Source: Myxosarcina sp. GI1 (GTDB taxonomy: Bacteria; Cyanobacteriota; Cyanobacteriia; Cyanobacteriales; Xenococcaceae). From it: a stretch of DNA of 64,000 nt. The notes beneath the pieces were generated by a model that saw nothing but the letters and a program-made list of their open reading frames with translations, did no database searches and was not told the DNA's origin. Position numbers and translations under genes: made by a program. Positions within the stretch are counted from its first letter, which is position 1, and each line of letters begins with the position of its first letter. Positions 37,800-47,900 of this stretch are shown here, in pieces. The stretch is taken from contig NZ_JRFE01000024.1 of the NCBI RefSeq assembly GCF_000756305.1, positions 1-64,000 of the forward strand, given 5' to 3'.

Positions 37800-38297
37800 T
37801 TATTTAACCAGTTCTGCTCCGAGTAGTTTTTCTAAAATTTGATTGCTCAAAGAGTCTACCTGCTGTTCCAAAGTCTGCATTACTTCAGCTTTTTGTGCTT
37901 CAATCTCATCAGCAGCCTCTTGTTTTTGAGCCTGTGCTTCTTGCTGTGCTGCTTTGACTTTGTCGGCTACGGTAGCTTCGGCATCGGCTTTGGCAGAATT
38001 AATCGTTTCTTGTGCTTGGCGACGAACATCTCTCAATTCGCGATTGTATTGGTCTGCCAGAGATTCTGACTTTTCTTTGAGTTCGCGAGCCTGCTTAAAA
38101 TTATTGCGGATATAGTCGGCACGTTCGTCGATCGCTTTGCCCAATGGTTTATAAAACAGCGCGTTTAAAATTATTACTAGTAGTACGAACTGTATTGCCA
38201 TTAGAGGTAAAGTGGCATCGATATCGAATAAATTACTGCCTACTTCAGCTTCTTCAGCGGCTTCTGCTGCTGCTATAAAAAATGTCCAGTATATCAT
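37800..38297 (-). CDS. atpF2: ATP synthase b' subunit
   Basis: The 165-residue b' subunit (atpG in cyanobacterial naming) has one membrane helix near 32-52 and a long helical tail rich in Ala, Glu and Gln. The motif ALFYKPLGKAIDERADYIR is characteristic. Divergent b and b' genes are a feature of photosynthetic bacteria and plastids. It lies between atpE and atpF. Confidence 0.93.
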   Translation of the reverse strand: MIYWTFFIAAAEAAEEAEVGSNLFDIDATLPLMAIQFVLLVIILNALFYKPLGKAIDERADYIRNNFKQARELKEKSESLADQYNRELRDVRRQAQETINSAKADAEATVADKVKAAQQEAQAQKQEAADEIEAQKAEVMQTLEQQVDSLSNQILEKLLGAELVK

Positions 38298-38370
38298 TTT
38301 GTTCTCTACCCCATCTTTTGAGGCTATTTTAGTAATCTATTACTAATTATTTTTTCATATAGCTATATTT

Positions 38371-38421
38371 AAATAGCCTGGGCTTACAGAGCTTAAATTT
38401 ACCGCTCTACCCAGGCTATTT
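38371..38421 (-). terminator. Strong hairpin between atpE and b' genes
   Basis: AAATAGCCTGGG (38371-38382) pairs perfectly with CCCAGGCTATTT (38410-38421). AGAGC and GCTCT inside extend it. The following T-rich strand makes it terminator-like. It lies 10 bases after the atpE stop on the minus strand, and may end part of the transcripts or protect the 3' end, favouring high c-subunit yield. Confidence 0.75.
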
Positions 38422-38430
38422 TAAAACCTC

Positions 38431-38706
<276 letters not shown>

Positions 38707-38855
38707 TTAAACAATAGCAACGATTAAGTGTTGCGGTCGAACAGTTGCCAACCACTGTTGATAGCGGCTGACGATCGCTCGATAAGTGTCGCGATTGACC
38801 CGCGATCTACTGAGACTAAATTAAAAATGCTAGTAATCTCGCACCTTTAACTTAG

Positions 38856-39605
38856 CTACTCATGCTCTTCACCATGTTCCTCTAAGGCTTCGCCAATGTA
38901 GGCGGCGGCAAGGGTAGCAAAAATAAGTGCCTGAATTGCACTTAAAAATAACCCTAGCACCATCAGTGGCAGAGGTATGAATAGAGGAACCAGCAGCACT
39001 AATACGGCTACTACTAATTCATCTGCCAGGATGTTGCCAAACAGACGGAAGCTCAGGGATAGAGGTTTGGTAAAATCTTCTAAAACCTTAAATGGCGCGA
39101 GAATTGGCGTTGGTTCGAGATATCCTGCAAAATAACCCAAGCCTTTTTTACTAATTCCTGCATAAAAATAAGCGATGGAAGTTAGTAACGCTAGAGCTAC
39201 TGTGGTATTAATATCGTTGGTTGGTGCGGCTAGTTCGCTGTTGGGAATTTCGATCAATTTCCAGGGAACCAGACCTCCAGACCAATTTGACACAAAAATG
39301 AACAAAAATAAAGTACCGACGAAGGGTACCCAGGGGCGATATTCTTTTTCCCCAATCTGATCTTTCGCCAAACTTCTGATAAATTCCAAAGCATACTCCA
39401 TAAAGTTTTGCATGCCTTGAGGAATTTTTTGGACATTTCTCGATGCCACAAACGAAGCAATTATTAAAATCGCAATTACTACCCAAGAGGTAAGAAATAC
39501 TTGTCCGTGTAGTTTTAAACCGCCAATTTCCCAATAAAAGTGTTTGCCCACTTCTAATGAAGCCAGGGGGAAGGTTGTCAGAGCATTTAAATTAGATATT
39601 TCCAT
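38856..39605 (-). CDS. atpB: ATP synthase a subunit
   Basis: The 249-residue membrane subunit (atpI in cyanobacterial naming) forms the half-channels beside the c ring. It has five or more helices. The conserved Arg lies in [20 protein letters not shown] near residue 189, and [21 protein letters not shown] is a family segment. The 179-base gap to atpE holds no gene, only AT-rich sequence. It precedes atpE in the conserved order. Confidence 0.97.
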   Translation of the reverse strand: MEISNLNALTTFPLASLEVGKHFYWEIGGLKLHGQVFLTSWVVIAILIIASFVASRNVQKIPQGMQNFMEYALEFIRSLAKDQIGEKEYRPWVPFVGTLFLFIFVSNWSGGLVPWKLIEIPNSELAAPTNDINTTVALALLTSIAYFYAGISKKGLGYFAGYLEPTPILAPFKVLEDFTKPLSLSFRLFGNILADELVVAVLVLLVPLFIPLPLMVLGLFLSAIQALIFATLAAAYIGEALEEHGEEHE

Positions 39606-39696
39606 ATTGGCATTTTTCCCCTTGTTATCTAGCTTGATGCTTTTTCTCGAATTAATTTATCTGACCATACGAGTTTTACTTTACTCGCGCCATCGT

Positions 39697-40182
39697 CTAT
39701 TTTTTGGCTGGTGTGAGGGTAGTTTGCATCACGTAGACGATTATTGCGGCTTTATAAGTCATAAATCCCAGAAAAATTGGCAAGATTTGCAGTTGTTGTA
39801 ATTGTGTAGCAACTATGATTATGCCAGCCAATAAAGCTAGTCGAGTCGAACCGACACTTCTTTTCTGAGTGCCTAATCTTTCTACCTCTCTTGCCAACAT
39901 ACCTAGATATACTACGCCAATACATGCCCCAAGCAAATAATTAAGAGCGATATTAAACGTATAGAATATCCATACACACGAGAAAATTGCGCCTGTAAGC
40001 AGTAGAGTTGTCAACAATAGCATTTGTTTGAGTTGATAATACTCTTGCATTGTTGGCTCTGACGATTCCGAAGTATCCTCGACAACGCGATTAACTTCTG
40101 GCGATACCGCAGGTTTTTCTGCAACTGCATCTCGTCTTGTTGTCAGTGTTGATTCGAGTCGGCTTCTAGATAGGTTTACCAT
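39697..40182 (-). CDS. atpI: ATP synthase subunit I (Atp1)
   Basis: This 161-residue protein has about four membrane helices from residue 50 onwards and an acidic, Arg-containing N-terminal tail. It is the first gene of the atp operon in cyanobacteria (called atp1), and the family is thought to help assemble the c ring. The segment [19 protein letters not shown] matches the group. Sequence conservation is low, so operon position carries much of the assignment. Confidence 0.85.
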   Translation of the reverse strand: MVNLSRSRLESTLTTRRDAVAEKPAVSPEVNRVVEDTSESSEPTMQEYYQLKQMLLLTTLLLTGAIFSCVWIFYTFNIALNYLLGACIGVVYLGMLAREVERLGTQKRSVGSTRLALLAGIIIVATQLQQLQILPIFLGFMTYKAAIIVYVMQTTLTPAKK

Positions 40183-40511
40183 TACTCAACTATGACTCAT
40201 GCTGAATTTTTATACATCTGGAGCTACGTTACATCTTGCTTAGTGCGATCGCGAGTATAATCTCTCGAATCTCAACTAATAATTTAGTCTCTTTCATTTG
40301 CTGGCAGTATAGCGATCGCTCGCAATCTTACAAGCAGATAATAGTAAGAGACTACTTTGCTGTTACCCATGTCCAGACCAAGAGCGATCATATCACGGTG
40401 TAGTAACAATTTTTAAATACCCGCAGATCGAATTTGCACGGCAAGATAGATTAGTCGAACTTGTTCGATCGCCATCAAGACATATTTAAACTATAAAACA
40501 ATTACGTCTCC
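40183..40511. other. Intergenic region before the atp operon
   Basis: These 329 bases lie between the atp operon and the upstream methyltransferase gene on the same strand. They contain two HIP1 octamers (near 40247 and 40315) and should hold the atp promoter. No gene or other structure is visible. Confidence 0.5.
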
Positions 40512-41729
40512 TCAAGTCAGGAAATTGCTACTTAAGACTATCAGTTGTCTGGCTTGCAGCGCTCGCACTCCTGCCAAATCTAACTTACTTTTAGTAATTA
40601 ACTCTCCTACGCTTTGCTGCTCGGAATTTTTAGCGCAAGCCTGCATAAAGTCATACTCGGCTTCGCTGATGTTAACCATTTGATAGTCATAGTCGAGAAA
40701 GTTGCGACTGGGAAAGCCTTGCATACAGGGATGAAGTTCGGGAACGGCTTGTTTGAGCCGATCCTCATTTGACCAGTCTACTTGAGTCAACGGAGGACGA
40801 GCTAAAAAGAATTCGTAATGAGTTAGTGTGGGATCTAGTAACTCGATTAAGCGATATTTTTGGCGATCGCCAAGCTCGTTTGCTCTAGCTTTTAATTCTG
40901 GTGAATTGGCAATAAGCCTTTCTAACTGCCAGTATTGAGGATTGGAAAAGCCGACAAATTCCAAACCCGAAGCGTCGATCAATTCAAACAGTGTCTCGAT
41001 ATTGTAATCAATTTCCTGCGGATGAACGTACATATCGGCAAAAGATTCATCGCGATGATTTTCTAACGCCCAGCGTTCTTTTTCTTGCTTTAAAATCCGA
41101 TTGTTTTCTGGTAGATTGGCAAAAATTTCCCTACCAATTTTTACCCCGTCGCGATAGTCGCCTCGCTTATCTCCTTGCAGCAGTGCGATCGCTTTTTGCA
41201 TTAGAGAAATTTCCCAACGTCCCAATTCGGCATAGACGAAGATGTGAAAGATCCCACCTGGTTTTAATTTACAAGCTAGAGATTTAATACCTTTAATCGG
41301 ATCGGGTAAGTGATGCAGTACCCCTACAGAATTAATCAGATCGAATTGCCCCTCTAACTGTTCGGGTACTTCTTCTAGTCTGAGTTGGCGAAACTCAATT
41401 GGCTTGTTGTGTTTGGCAATTACTCCAGAACGCCGACATCTTTCTTGCGCTACCTCTAAAGCTTTTTGACTGATATCGATCGCTACAACTTCAGCTTCAG
41501 GGTTGAGATGAATCAAATAGTCCGTACTAGAACCAGTTCCACAACCAGCATCTAAAATTCTAATATCTTGAGCTTCGGGTTTTCTACCAGTACAAAAATT
41601 GTATGCCGCAGTCCAACTCCAACGCCAATTGTAACCAGGAGGTTCGAGATCGGAAAGCGGATCGGGGGGAAAAGGATAGGTGTTATAGAGATTGGCAACG
41701 GCTTGGTTAATCGCTTGTGAATCGGGCAT
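40512..41729 (-). CDS. SAM-dependent methyltransferase with C-terminal extension
   Basis: The 405-residue protein has a methyltransferase core with motif I LDAGCGTGSSTDYLIHL near residue 63, then VVAIDISQKALEVA and FDLINSVGVLHHL. The last 170 residues are conserved-looking but of unknown fold, with PHQEIDYNIETLFELID-like segments. The N-terminus has YPFPPDPLSDLEPPGY. The family is common in cyanobacteria and its substrate is not known. It is transcribed towards the atp operon. Confidence 0.82.
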   Translation of the reverse strand: MPDSQAINQAVANLYNTYPFPPDPLSDLEPPGYNWRWSWTAAYNFCTGRKPEAQDIRILDAGCGTGSSTDYLIHLNPEAEVVAIDISQKALEVAQERCRRSGVIAKHNKPIEFRQLRLEEVPEQLEGQFDLINSVGVLHHLPDPIKGIKSLACKLKPGGIFHIFVYAELGRWEISLMQKAIALLQGDKRGDYRDGVKIGREIFANLPENNRILKQEKERWALENHRDESFADMYVHPQEIDYNIETLFELIDASGLEFVGFSNPQYWQLERLIANSPELKARANELGDRQKYRLIELLDPTLTHYEFFLARPPLTQVDWSNEDRLKQAVPELHPCMQGFPSRNFLDYDYQMVNISEAEYDFMQACAKNSEQQSVGELITKSKLDLAGVRALQARQLIVLSSNFLT

Positions 41730-41807
41730 TATTATTGTTTCTACGTTAGTAATTTATATACTGTTAAAATTTAGTAACTACTATGTAATTACTAAGATTG
41801 ATGGATC

Positions 41808-42053
41808 GTGAAAATAGACATTATTAAAATTGGTAACTCTCAAGGAATTAGAATTCCTAAAACAATTATGGAGCAATGTGGATTCACAAATGCGATCGAG
41901 ATGAAAATTGAGAACGGCAATCTAATTCTCAGTCCTCTCAAAGCTAGAGAAAGTTGGTCGGAATCTTTTCAAGAAATGGCTGCTAACGGCGATGATGAAC
42001 TGTTAATCGACGATACTATTCCCACCGAGTATGGCGAGGAATGGGAATGGTAA
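41808..42053 (+). CDS. mazE: MazE-family antitoxin
   Basis: The 81-residue protein has an AbrB/SpoVT-type swapped hairpin in the first 50 residues (DIIKIGNSQGIRIPKTIMEQ), with an acidic tail (EYGEEWEW) that would block MazF. The start is GTG at 41808. It overlaps mazF by 13 bases, the usual arrangement. Both Maz genes are intact. The module is on the opposite strand from the methyltransferase gene. Confidence 0.92.
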   Translation: MKIDIIKIGNSQGIRIPKTIMEQCGFTNAIEMKIENGNLILSPLKARESWSESFQEMAANGDDELLIDDTIPTEYGEEWEW

Positions 42054-42367
42054 GTAGAGGAGAAGTTTATTTACTTAACTTAGATCCTACGATTGGTTCG
42101 GAGGTTCAAAAAACCCGTCCTTGCTTAGTGGTTTCTCCCGATGAAATGAATCAATACATTCGCACAGTAGTTATAGCTCCGATGACTACTAAAGTAAGAA
42201 ACTATAAAAGTCGAGCCAAAATAAACTTCGATAAGCGAGACGGAGAAGTAATGCTCGACCAAATTAGAACTATCGATAAAAAACGTCTAATAGCAAAATT
42301 AGGAGCTTTATCGGTTAAAGAATTAAAAGCTGTTTTGTTAGTGCTGCAAAAGATGTTTGCCTATTAG
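42041..42367 (+). CDS. mazF: MazF-family mRNA interferase toxin
   Basis: The 108-residue toxin has SRGEVYLLNLDPTIGSEVQKTRP at the start, with the conserved Gly-Ser-Glu and KTRP, and PMTTKVRNY and MLDQIRTIDKKRL later, all typical of MazF ribosome-independent endoribonucleases. The ATG at 42047 is an equally good start. Regulation by the MazE-MazF complex on its own promoter is expected. Confidence 0.93.
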   Translation: MGMVSRGEVYLLNLDPTIGSEVQKTRPCLVVSPDEMNQYIRTVVIAPMTTKVRNYKSRAKINFDKRDGEVMLDQIRTIDKKRLIAKLGALSVKELKAVLLVLQKMFAY

Positions 42368-42443
42368 TCGAGCGACGATCGCGATCGCCAAAAAGCACAA
42401 TCATAATAATAGCGATCGCTGCTATCAAAATTCAACCTAGCTT

Positions 42444-42983
42444 TTATCTTCTATTTTCTTCGCCTATCAAACCTCCCTCTTGATGGATGATTGCATTGAC
42501 TCGCTCCATTTCTGTGGATGTTCCTTTGACTGTAACTAAGTAGATTTCTGTTTCCTTGTCGGCAGTATCTGGAAGGTTGCTTATTGAATCTGATTGAGGA
42601 ACATCGCTTCCACCTAAAGCAGAAATCAAGCTAATACCTACTGCACCAACAACAGCACCCATCAAAGGAGCGAAAAAATTTAAAGCATCAAAATTTTTAA
42701 AAGCAGCAAAACCAACTTGCGGAAAACCTGCCAAGATTAAACTTAAAGTTAAGCCAACAAAAGCACCTAACACTCCTCCAACGATCGCACCACTTTTAGC
42801 ATTGTCTAAAGCTTGTGTATCTTGAAGGCGCGGGGGAAGTTTTTGATTTTCAGTTTCCAAGCTAATTTGCTCTGAGGGGATTCCTACTGACTCTAGTTTT
42901 TGCTTGGCAGTCTCGGCAGCTTGCCGAGTAGAAAACTGTCCCCAAGTAGACTGTAAGCGATCTGATGATAATTCTTGAGACAT
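42444..42983 (-). CDS. General-stress-type membrane protein (YflT-like N-terminus)
   Basis: The ATG at 42983 gives 179 residues. Residues 10-45 (QFSTRQAAETAKQKLES) resemble the YflT/heat-induced stress domain that detects index differences between strands. Residues 65-130 hold two glycine-rich hydrophobic segments (SGAIVGGVLGAFVGLT, APLMGAVVGAVGISLIS), a glycine-zipper style. A C-terminal half repeats a ferredoxin-like edge. A longer upstream start is less likely. Function is unknown; stress induction is inferred from family name only. Confidence 0.6.
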   Translation of the reverse strand: MSQELSSDRLQSTWGQFSTRQAAETAKQKLESVGIPSEQISLETENQKLPPRLQDTQALDNAKSGAIVGGVLGAFVGLTLSLILAGFPQVGFAAFKNFDALNFFAPLMGAVVGAVGISLISALGGSDVPQSDSISNLPDTADKETEIYLVTVKGTSTEMERVNAIIHQEGGLIGEENRR

Positions 42984-43073
42984 ATATTGAAATGTATTAT
43001 TTGTAATGCGGAGTTTATTTACATTACATAGGCGATTGTCTCTCTTTTCATCGTTCAAAAGTTAGGAAGTAGA

Positions 43074-43132
43074 GGCGAACTGTTGTTCGCCCGTATTCAA
43101 CTAGGGGTAAGGCAGTGCCTTGCCCGTACGGG
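43074..43132. repeat. Three small palindromes between stress-type and GT39 genes
   Basis: GGCGAAC-TGTT-GTTCGCC lies at 43074-43091, AAGGCAGTGCCTT at 43109-43121 and CCCGTACGGG at 43123-43132. Such hairpins recur in cyanobacterial intergenic DNA. The TTG at 43120, a possible start of the next gene, lies inside. Confidence 0.75.
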
Positions 43133-43179
43133 ATATTATTGATAATTGTTGTGGAGCTATAGAGCGATCGCCCGATCTG

Positions 43180-44889
43180 GTGAATAAATTTTTACTGCAT
43201 ACGATATTATTATTGACCTGGCTTTTATTAGGTGCGGTGCTGCGGGTAACTAACTTGGAAGCAAAACCACCTTGGTCTGACGAATGGGCAACTTTAGTAT
43301 TCAGTCTCGGTCATAGTTTTCGGACTGTGCCTTTAGATCGAGTTATTTCTCTCAATACGCTGCTTGCTCCTTTACAGTTAGATCCGACTACTAATGTTAG
43401 AGATGTCGTTAACAACTTACTAACCGAAAGTACCCATCCCCCTGTTTATTTCGTGCTTACTCATTGGTGGCTCAAGCTATTTTCTAGCGATACAGGTTTG
43501 GTTTCTATTTGGTGGGGAAGATTGTTAAGTGCTATTTTTGGCGTGCTGGCAATACCTGCAATGTTTGGTTGGGGTTGGTTGCTATCTCGTTCGTTAATTT
43601 GCGCTCAACTGGCAGCAGCACTTATGGCGGTTTCTCCTTTTGGGGTTTATCTATCGCAAGAAGCGCGTCATTATACCTTGGCTATTCTATTGGCGATCGC
43701 ATCTCTATCATTTTTGCTGGTTGCTATTCGGAATATAAAACAAAAACGCTCTATTGCGATCGCACTAGTATTAACCTGGATTGTAGTTAATAGTCTTGGC
43801 GTTGCCACTCATTACTTTTTTGGACTGACTTTAGTAGCAGAAATAATAGTTTTAGCTAGTGTTTGGTTTAACAGCATTCGTGTTGACTCTAAAGCAATCT
43901 TGGCTAAGTATTGGCAGCGAATTTATTGGGCGATCGCTGGTACCATAAGTGGCTGCTCGATCTGGGTATGGGTGTCTTTATGGCGCAGTATTCCAGGGGA
44001 CGACTTAACTAGCTGGGTATTTGACGGTAATCCTCTAGCTGAATTTTATCAACCCCTACTCAGATTATTGATTTGGTTAATTACCATGGTGTTTCTGTTG
44101 CCCATAGAAGGAGTACCAGAGAGCATTGCTATTATTTCGGGAGTCATCTTACTATCTTTTATTGTTTGGTCGCTTCCTGATTGGCTTCGGGGTATTAGAG
44201 CTAATAATTCGCCTCAGATGCGGTTGGGAATTACTGTTTTAACCAGATTTTTACTCAGTGCGATCGCGCTTATTTTAGCTGCAACTTATGTTTTTGGAGC
44301 AGATTTAACCCTGTCGGCGCGGTTTCAGTTTGGTTATTTTCCCGCAGTATTGTTATTGCTGGCAATAAGTCTCAGCTATCTCTGGCAAGAATCTAAATAC
44401 AAATATTTCTTCAATAAAAATAGAGTTTTAGTAGTATTGACTTTGGTACTCGCTACATTAGGTTCGACAACGATAATTACCAACTTTGCCTTTCAAAAAG
44501 TCGAACGCCCCGATCTTGTCGCACCCGTGATTTTTGAAGCCCATCAACAAGTAAGTTACGACACGCCAGTTTTAATTGCTACCCTGCATCAAACTCACGG
44601 ACAAACAGGGGAAATGATGAGCATTGGCTGGCAGTTTCAAAAATTATTAGACAGAGAACAAATAGACTGGCAACCGCAGTTTTTATTGGCGCACCGTGAA
44701 ACAGCGAACGCAGCTTTAGAACGAGCGATCGTAGCTATGCCCCGTCCCTTTCAACTATGGCTGGTCAATTTTTCCGAAGCTAGAGAAATAGCTGCTAGAA
44801 AATGTATCGATCGAGATGAGCAGTATAGAGCTACGGGTTATCGCTACCAACTCTATCAGTGCAATTCATCAGTGAACATTAAACATTGA
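43180..44889 (+). CDS. GT39-like membrane glycosyltransferase
   Basis: The protein has about 569 residues and 11-13 membrane helices. The first periplasmic loop holds LEAKPPWSDEWAT with acidic residues, then STHPPVYFVLTHWW, as in PMT/ArnT-type (GT39 or GT83) transferases that use polyprenol-linked sugars. GTG at 43180 (MNKFLLH) is taken as start because the earlier TTG lies in a repeat. The last codons run into a heptamer repeat. The acceptor is not predictable. Confidence 0.8.
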   Translation: MNKFLLHTILLLTWLLLGAVLRVTNLEAKPPWSDEWATLVFSLGHSFRTVPLDRVISLNTLLAPLQLDPTTNVRDVVNNLLTESTHPPVYFVLTHWWLKLFSSDTGLVSIWWGRLLSAIFGVLAIPAMFGWGWLLSRSLICAQLAAALMAVSPFGVYLSQEARHYTLAILLAIASLSFLLVAIRNIKQKRSIAIALVLTWIVVNSLGVATHYFFGLTLVAEIIVLASVWFNSIRVDSKAILAKYWQRIYWAIAGTISGCSIWVWVSLWRSIPGDDLTSWVFDGNPLAEFYQPLLRLLIWLITMVFLLPIEGVPESIAIISGVILLSFIVWSLPDWLRGIRANNSPQMRLGITVLTRFLLSAIALILAATYVFGADLTLSARFQFGYFPAVLLLLAISLSYLWQESKYKYFFNKNRVLVVLTLVLATLGSTTIITNFAFQKVERPDLVAPVIFEAHQQVSYDTPVLIATLHQTHGQTGEMMSIGWQFQKLLDREQIDWQPQFLLAHRETANAALERAIVAMPRPFQLWLVNFSEAREIAARKCIDRDEQYRATGYRYQLYQCNSSVNIKH

Positions 44890-44910
44890 ACAATAAGCAG
44901 TTAAACTCCC

Positions 44911-44938
44911 ATTGCTCATTGCTCATTGCTCATTGCTC
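44911..44938. repeat. Four tandem copies of ATTGCTC
   Basis: ATTGCTC occurs four times after the GT39-like stop. Together with AACATTGAACAAT just before, it forms the same family of heptamer repeats as at 15284-15355, in opposite orientation. Confidence 0.85.
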
Positions 44939-44956
44939 ACTGATAAGTTTTATATT

Positions 44957-47900
44957 TCAACTTTTTTTTGACATTAGCCGAGTTACAGTAGCTATCAACT
45001 CATTGACGTTAAAAGGTTTAGAAATTTGTTCTTGAAAACCTGCGTTCAGACAACGCTGACGGTCGATTTCTCCAGTGTATGCGGTTAGAGCGATCGCAGG
45101 TATATCTTGTCCTTGTGGTAGGGAACGAATTTGAGTGATTAAGGTATAGCCATCCATTCCAGGCAGACCAATATCGCTAATAATTAAATCGGGAACCAAT
45201 TCGCTCAAGACTTCCAGTGCTTCATTTGCCGATGCTACTGTTACTATTTCCGCTCCTCGAAGTTCTAAAACCAAAGATAATAGTTCGCGTGAGTCTACTT
45301 CGTCTTCTATAACCAAGACCTTTATGCCATTAAAACGATTGGTTTCTACAGTTGGCTCTGTCGGATCGCTATGTTGCGGCTCTGTTGGTAATGGGTTTAT
45401 TAGTGGAATTGTAACTTTAAAGGTAGCTCCCCTACCTATACCTAGGCTCTCGGCAATAACAGTTCCATCGTGTAGTTCGGTAAGGTGACGAACTATTGCC
45501 AAACCCAATCCCAATCCACCGAAATGTCGCGTATAGCTGCTTTCTTCCTGACGAAAGCGATCGAAGACATAGGGTAAAAATTTGGGATCGATTCCTTTTC
45601 CCGTATCGCTGATTCTTACTAAAGCGTGAGTTTTATTGCACTCTAACGCTATCGTTACTAGTCCGCCTTCAGGAGTAAATTTAATTGCATTGTTCAGAAG
45701 ATTCCAGAAAATTTGCTGTAAACGAGTTAGATCTCCCAAAACTAGACCGATGTTTGGTTCAAAAACGGTTTGAATTTGAATTGATTTGGCTTCAGCAGCT
45801 AACTTAACCGTTTCTTTTGCCACTTTAATAATATGTTTTAGATTGGTGGGAACTAACTTAAGAGCCAACTTACCCCGCAAAATTAACGACATATCTAGTA
45901 GATCGTCAATAAGCTGCGACTGTAATTTAGCATTACGAGTAATTGTGTCCAATCCTTTTGCTGTTTGTTCGGGTGGGAGTTTTCCTGTAGCCAGCAGTTG
46001 CGACCAACCTAAAATAGGATTGAGAGGAGTGCGGAGTTCGTGAGAGACAATTGCCAGAAATTCATCTTTCAGTTGGTTGGCTCGAATCAAATCCTCTGTT
46101 TGCTGGCGTAATTTTTCTTCCAGTTCTTTAATCGAGGTTATATCGGTATTGGTGCCATACCACCTAATAATTTTTCCGCCATCGTCCCGTAAGGCTCTAG
46201 CTTTACCTAAAAACCAGCAATAAGTTCCATCCGCTTTACACAGACGTGCTTCTAGATTATATTTTTTACCCGTTTGTATCGAGTCATTCCAAGCTCGCTC
46301 TACTGACTCTAAGTCATCGGGATGGACGATAGCTGCCAAACCTTTTTCTTTTATTTCTTCCAAACTAACTCCCGTATAATCTTGCCAGCGTTGATTGGTG
46401 TATTCTACTTTTCCGTCTGGCAATGCCGTCCAAATTTGTTGGGGAATTACTTCAGTAATCAGTCTTAGTTCGTATTCTTTTAGTTTGCTCTCGGTAATAT
46501 CTAGATTAATGCCACTCAAGCGCATTGGTTCACCTCGTTCGTTGCGAGTAACATTACCGATGCCCGATACCCAGCGAATTCCTTTTTTTGGATGAACGAT
46601 CCTAAATTCAGTGCGAAACTCAGAAGATTTTCCCGATAAAGTTTGCTGTACTTCCCAATTACTTCGCTCTCGATCCTCTGGATGTACTGAATTCTGCCAA
46701 TCGCGATATTCGAGCAATTCTCTTTGGGGATCGATTCCATATAATTCATAGTTTTCAGGCGACCAAATAATTTTTCCCGTAGCTATTTCCCAATCCCAAG
46801 AACCTGCTTTGGCACTCGACAGTGCTAACTTAAGTAATCTTTCATTTTTCCGCAGCCGAATTACTGCTAATTTGCTGTCAGTAATATCGCGAAAGTAAAT
46901 TGATAATCCAGCAGCGGTAGGATAAACACTAATTTCATACCAACTTTTAAAAGGAGGATAATAATATTCAAAACAGGTTGCAGTTTTTTGAACTAAGGCG
47001 TGCCGATACTGAAGCTCTAATTCTGTTCCCACTAACGGACTAAATTGCGTCCAGAGATTTTGCCCTATAAGTTCTTCCTTAGACTTTCCTAATACTCGTG
47101 CTGCTTCCTGGTTGAGATAGGTAAAGTTAAAATCGCGATCTAGGGTATAAAAAGCATCGGTCATGCTTTCGAGAATATCGACAATACGCTGACTCGATTC
47201 GAGTAAAGATTGTTCTATCTGTTTGCGTTGGCTAATATCCTGCACCGTTCCCATCATGCGGACTGGTTCGCCATGGCAATCATAAAATCCTCTACCTCTA
47301 GCAGCTAACCAGTGTATGCTGCCGTCCGACCAAATAGCCCGATATTCAATACTGTATTCTGTTTTATTGGCTAAAGCTTGTTGCACCGCTGTATCTGTGC
47401 GATCGCGGTCTTCAGGATGTAAGGTATTGAGAAATAGTTGATAATTTGTTTCTGTATTAGGAGCGAATCCAAATAAAGCTTTACACCGATCTGTAAATTC
47501 TAAACGCTCGTCAATTAAATCCCAAAACCACAGTCCTACGCCAGAAGCCTCTGTAGCTAGCTGTAGCTTAAGTAAAGTTTCATCGTGTTGAAGTTGCAAG
47601 TGATGTTCGGAGATCGCTCGATTGACTTCTAGCTTTAATTTTTCTGGTGTAAGTTGTCTTTTTATTAAGTAGTTCGCGGCTCCCAATTTAAGAAATTGCA
47701 CGGCTATATTTTCATTTCCCTCTCCAGTTAAAACTATTACAGGGAAAGCCAATGGAGAGTTTTGCCGTTGCCAACTAGCTAGCAACTCCAATCCATCCAT
47801 ATCGGGCAGCAGATAGTCTAGTAAAATAATATCGGGTTGGCACTGACGAGCTATTTCTAAGGCAGATTCTCCCGTTTCAGCTTCTACAAAATTATACTTA

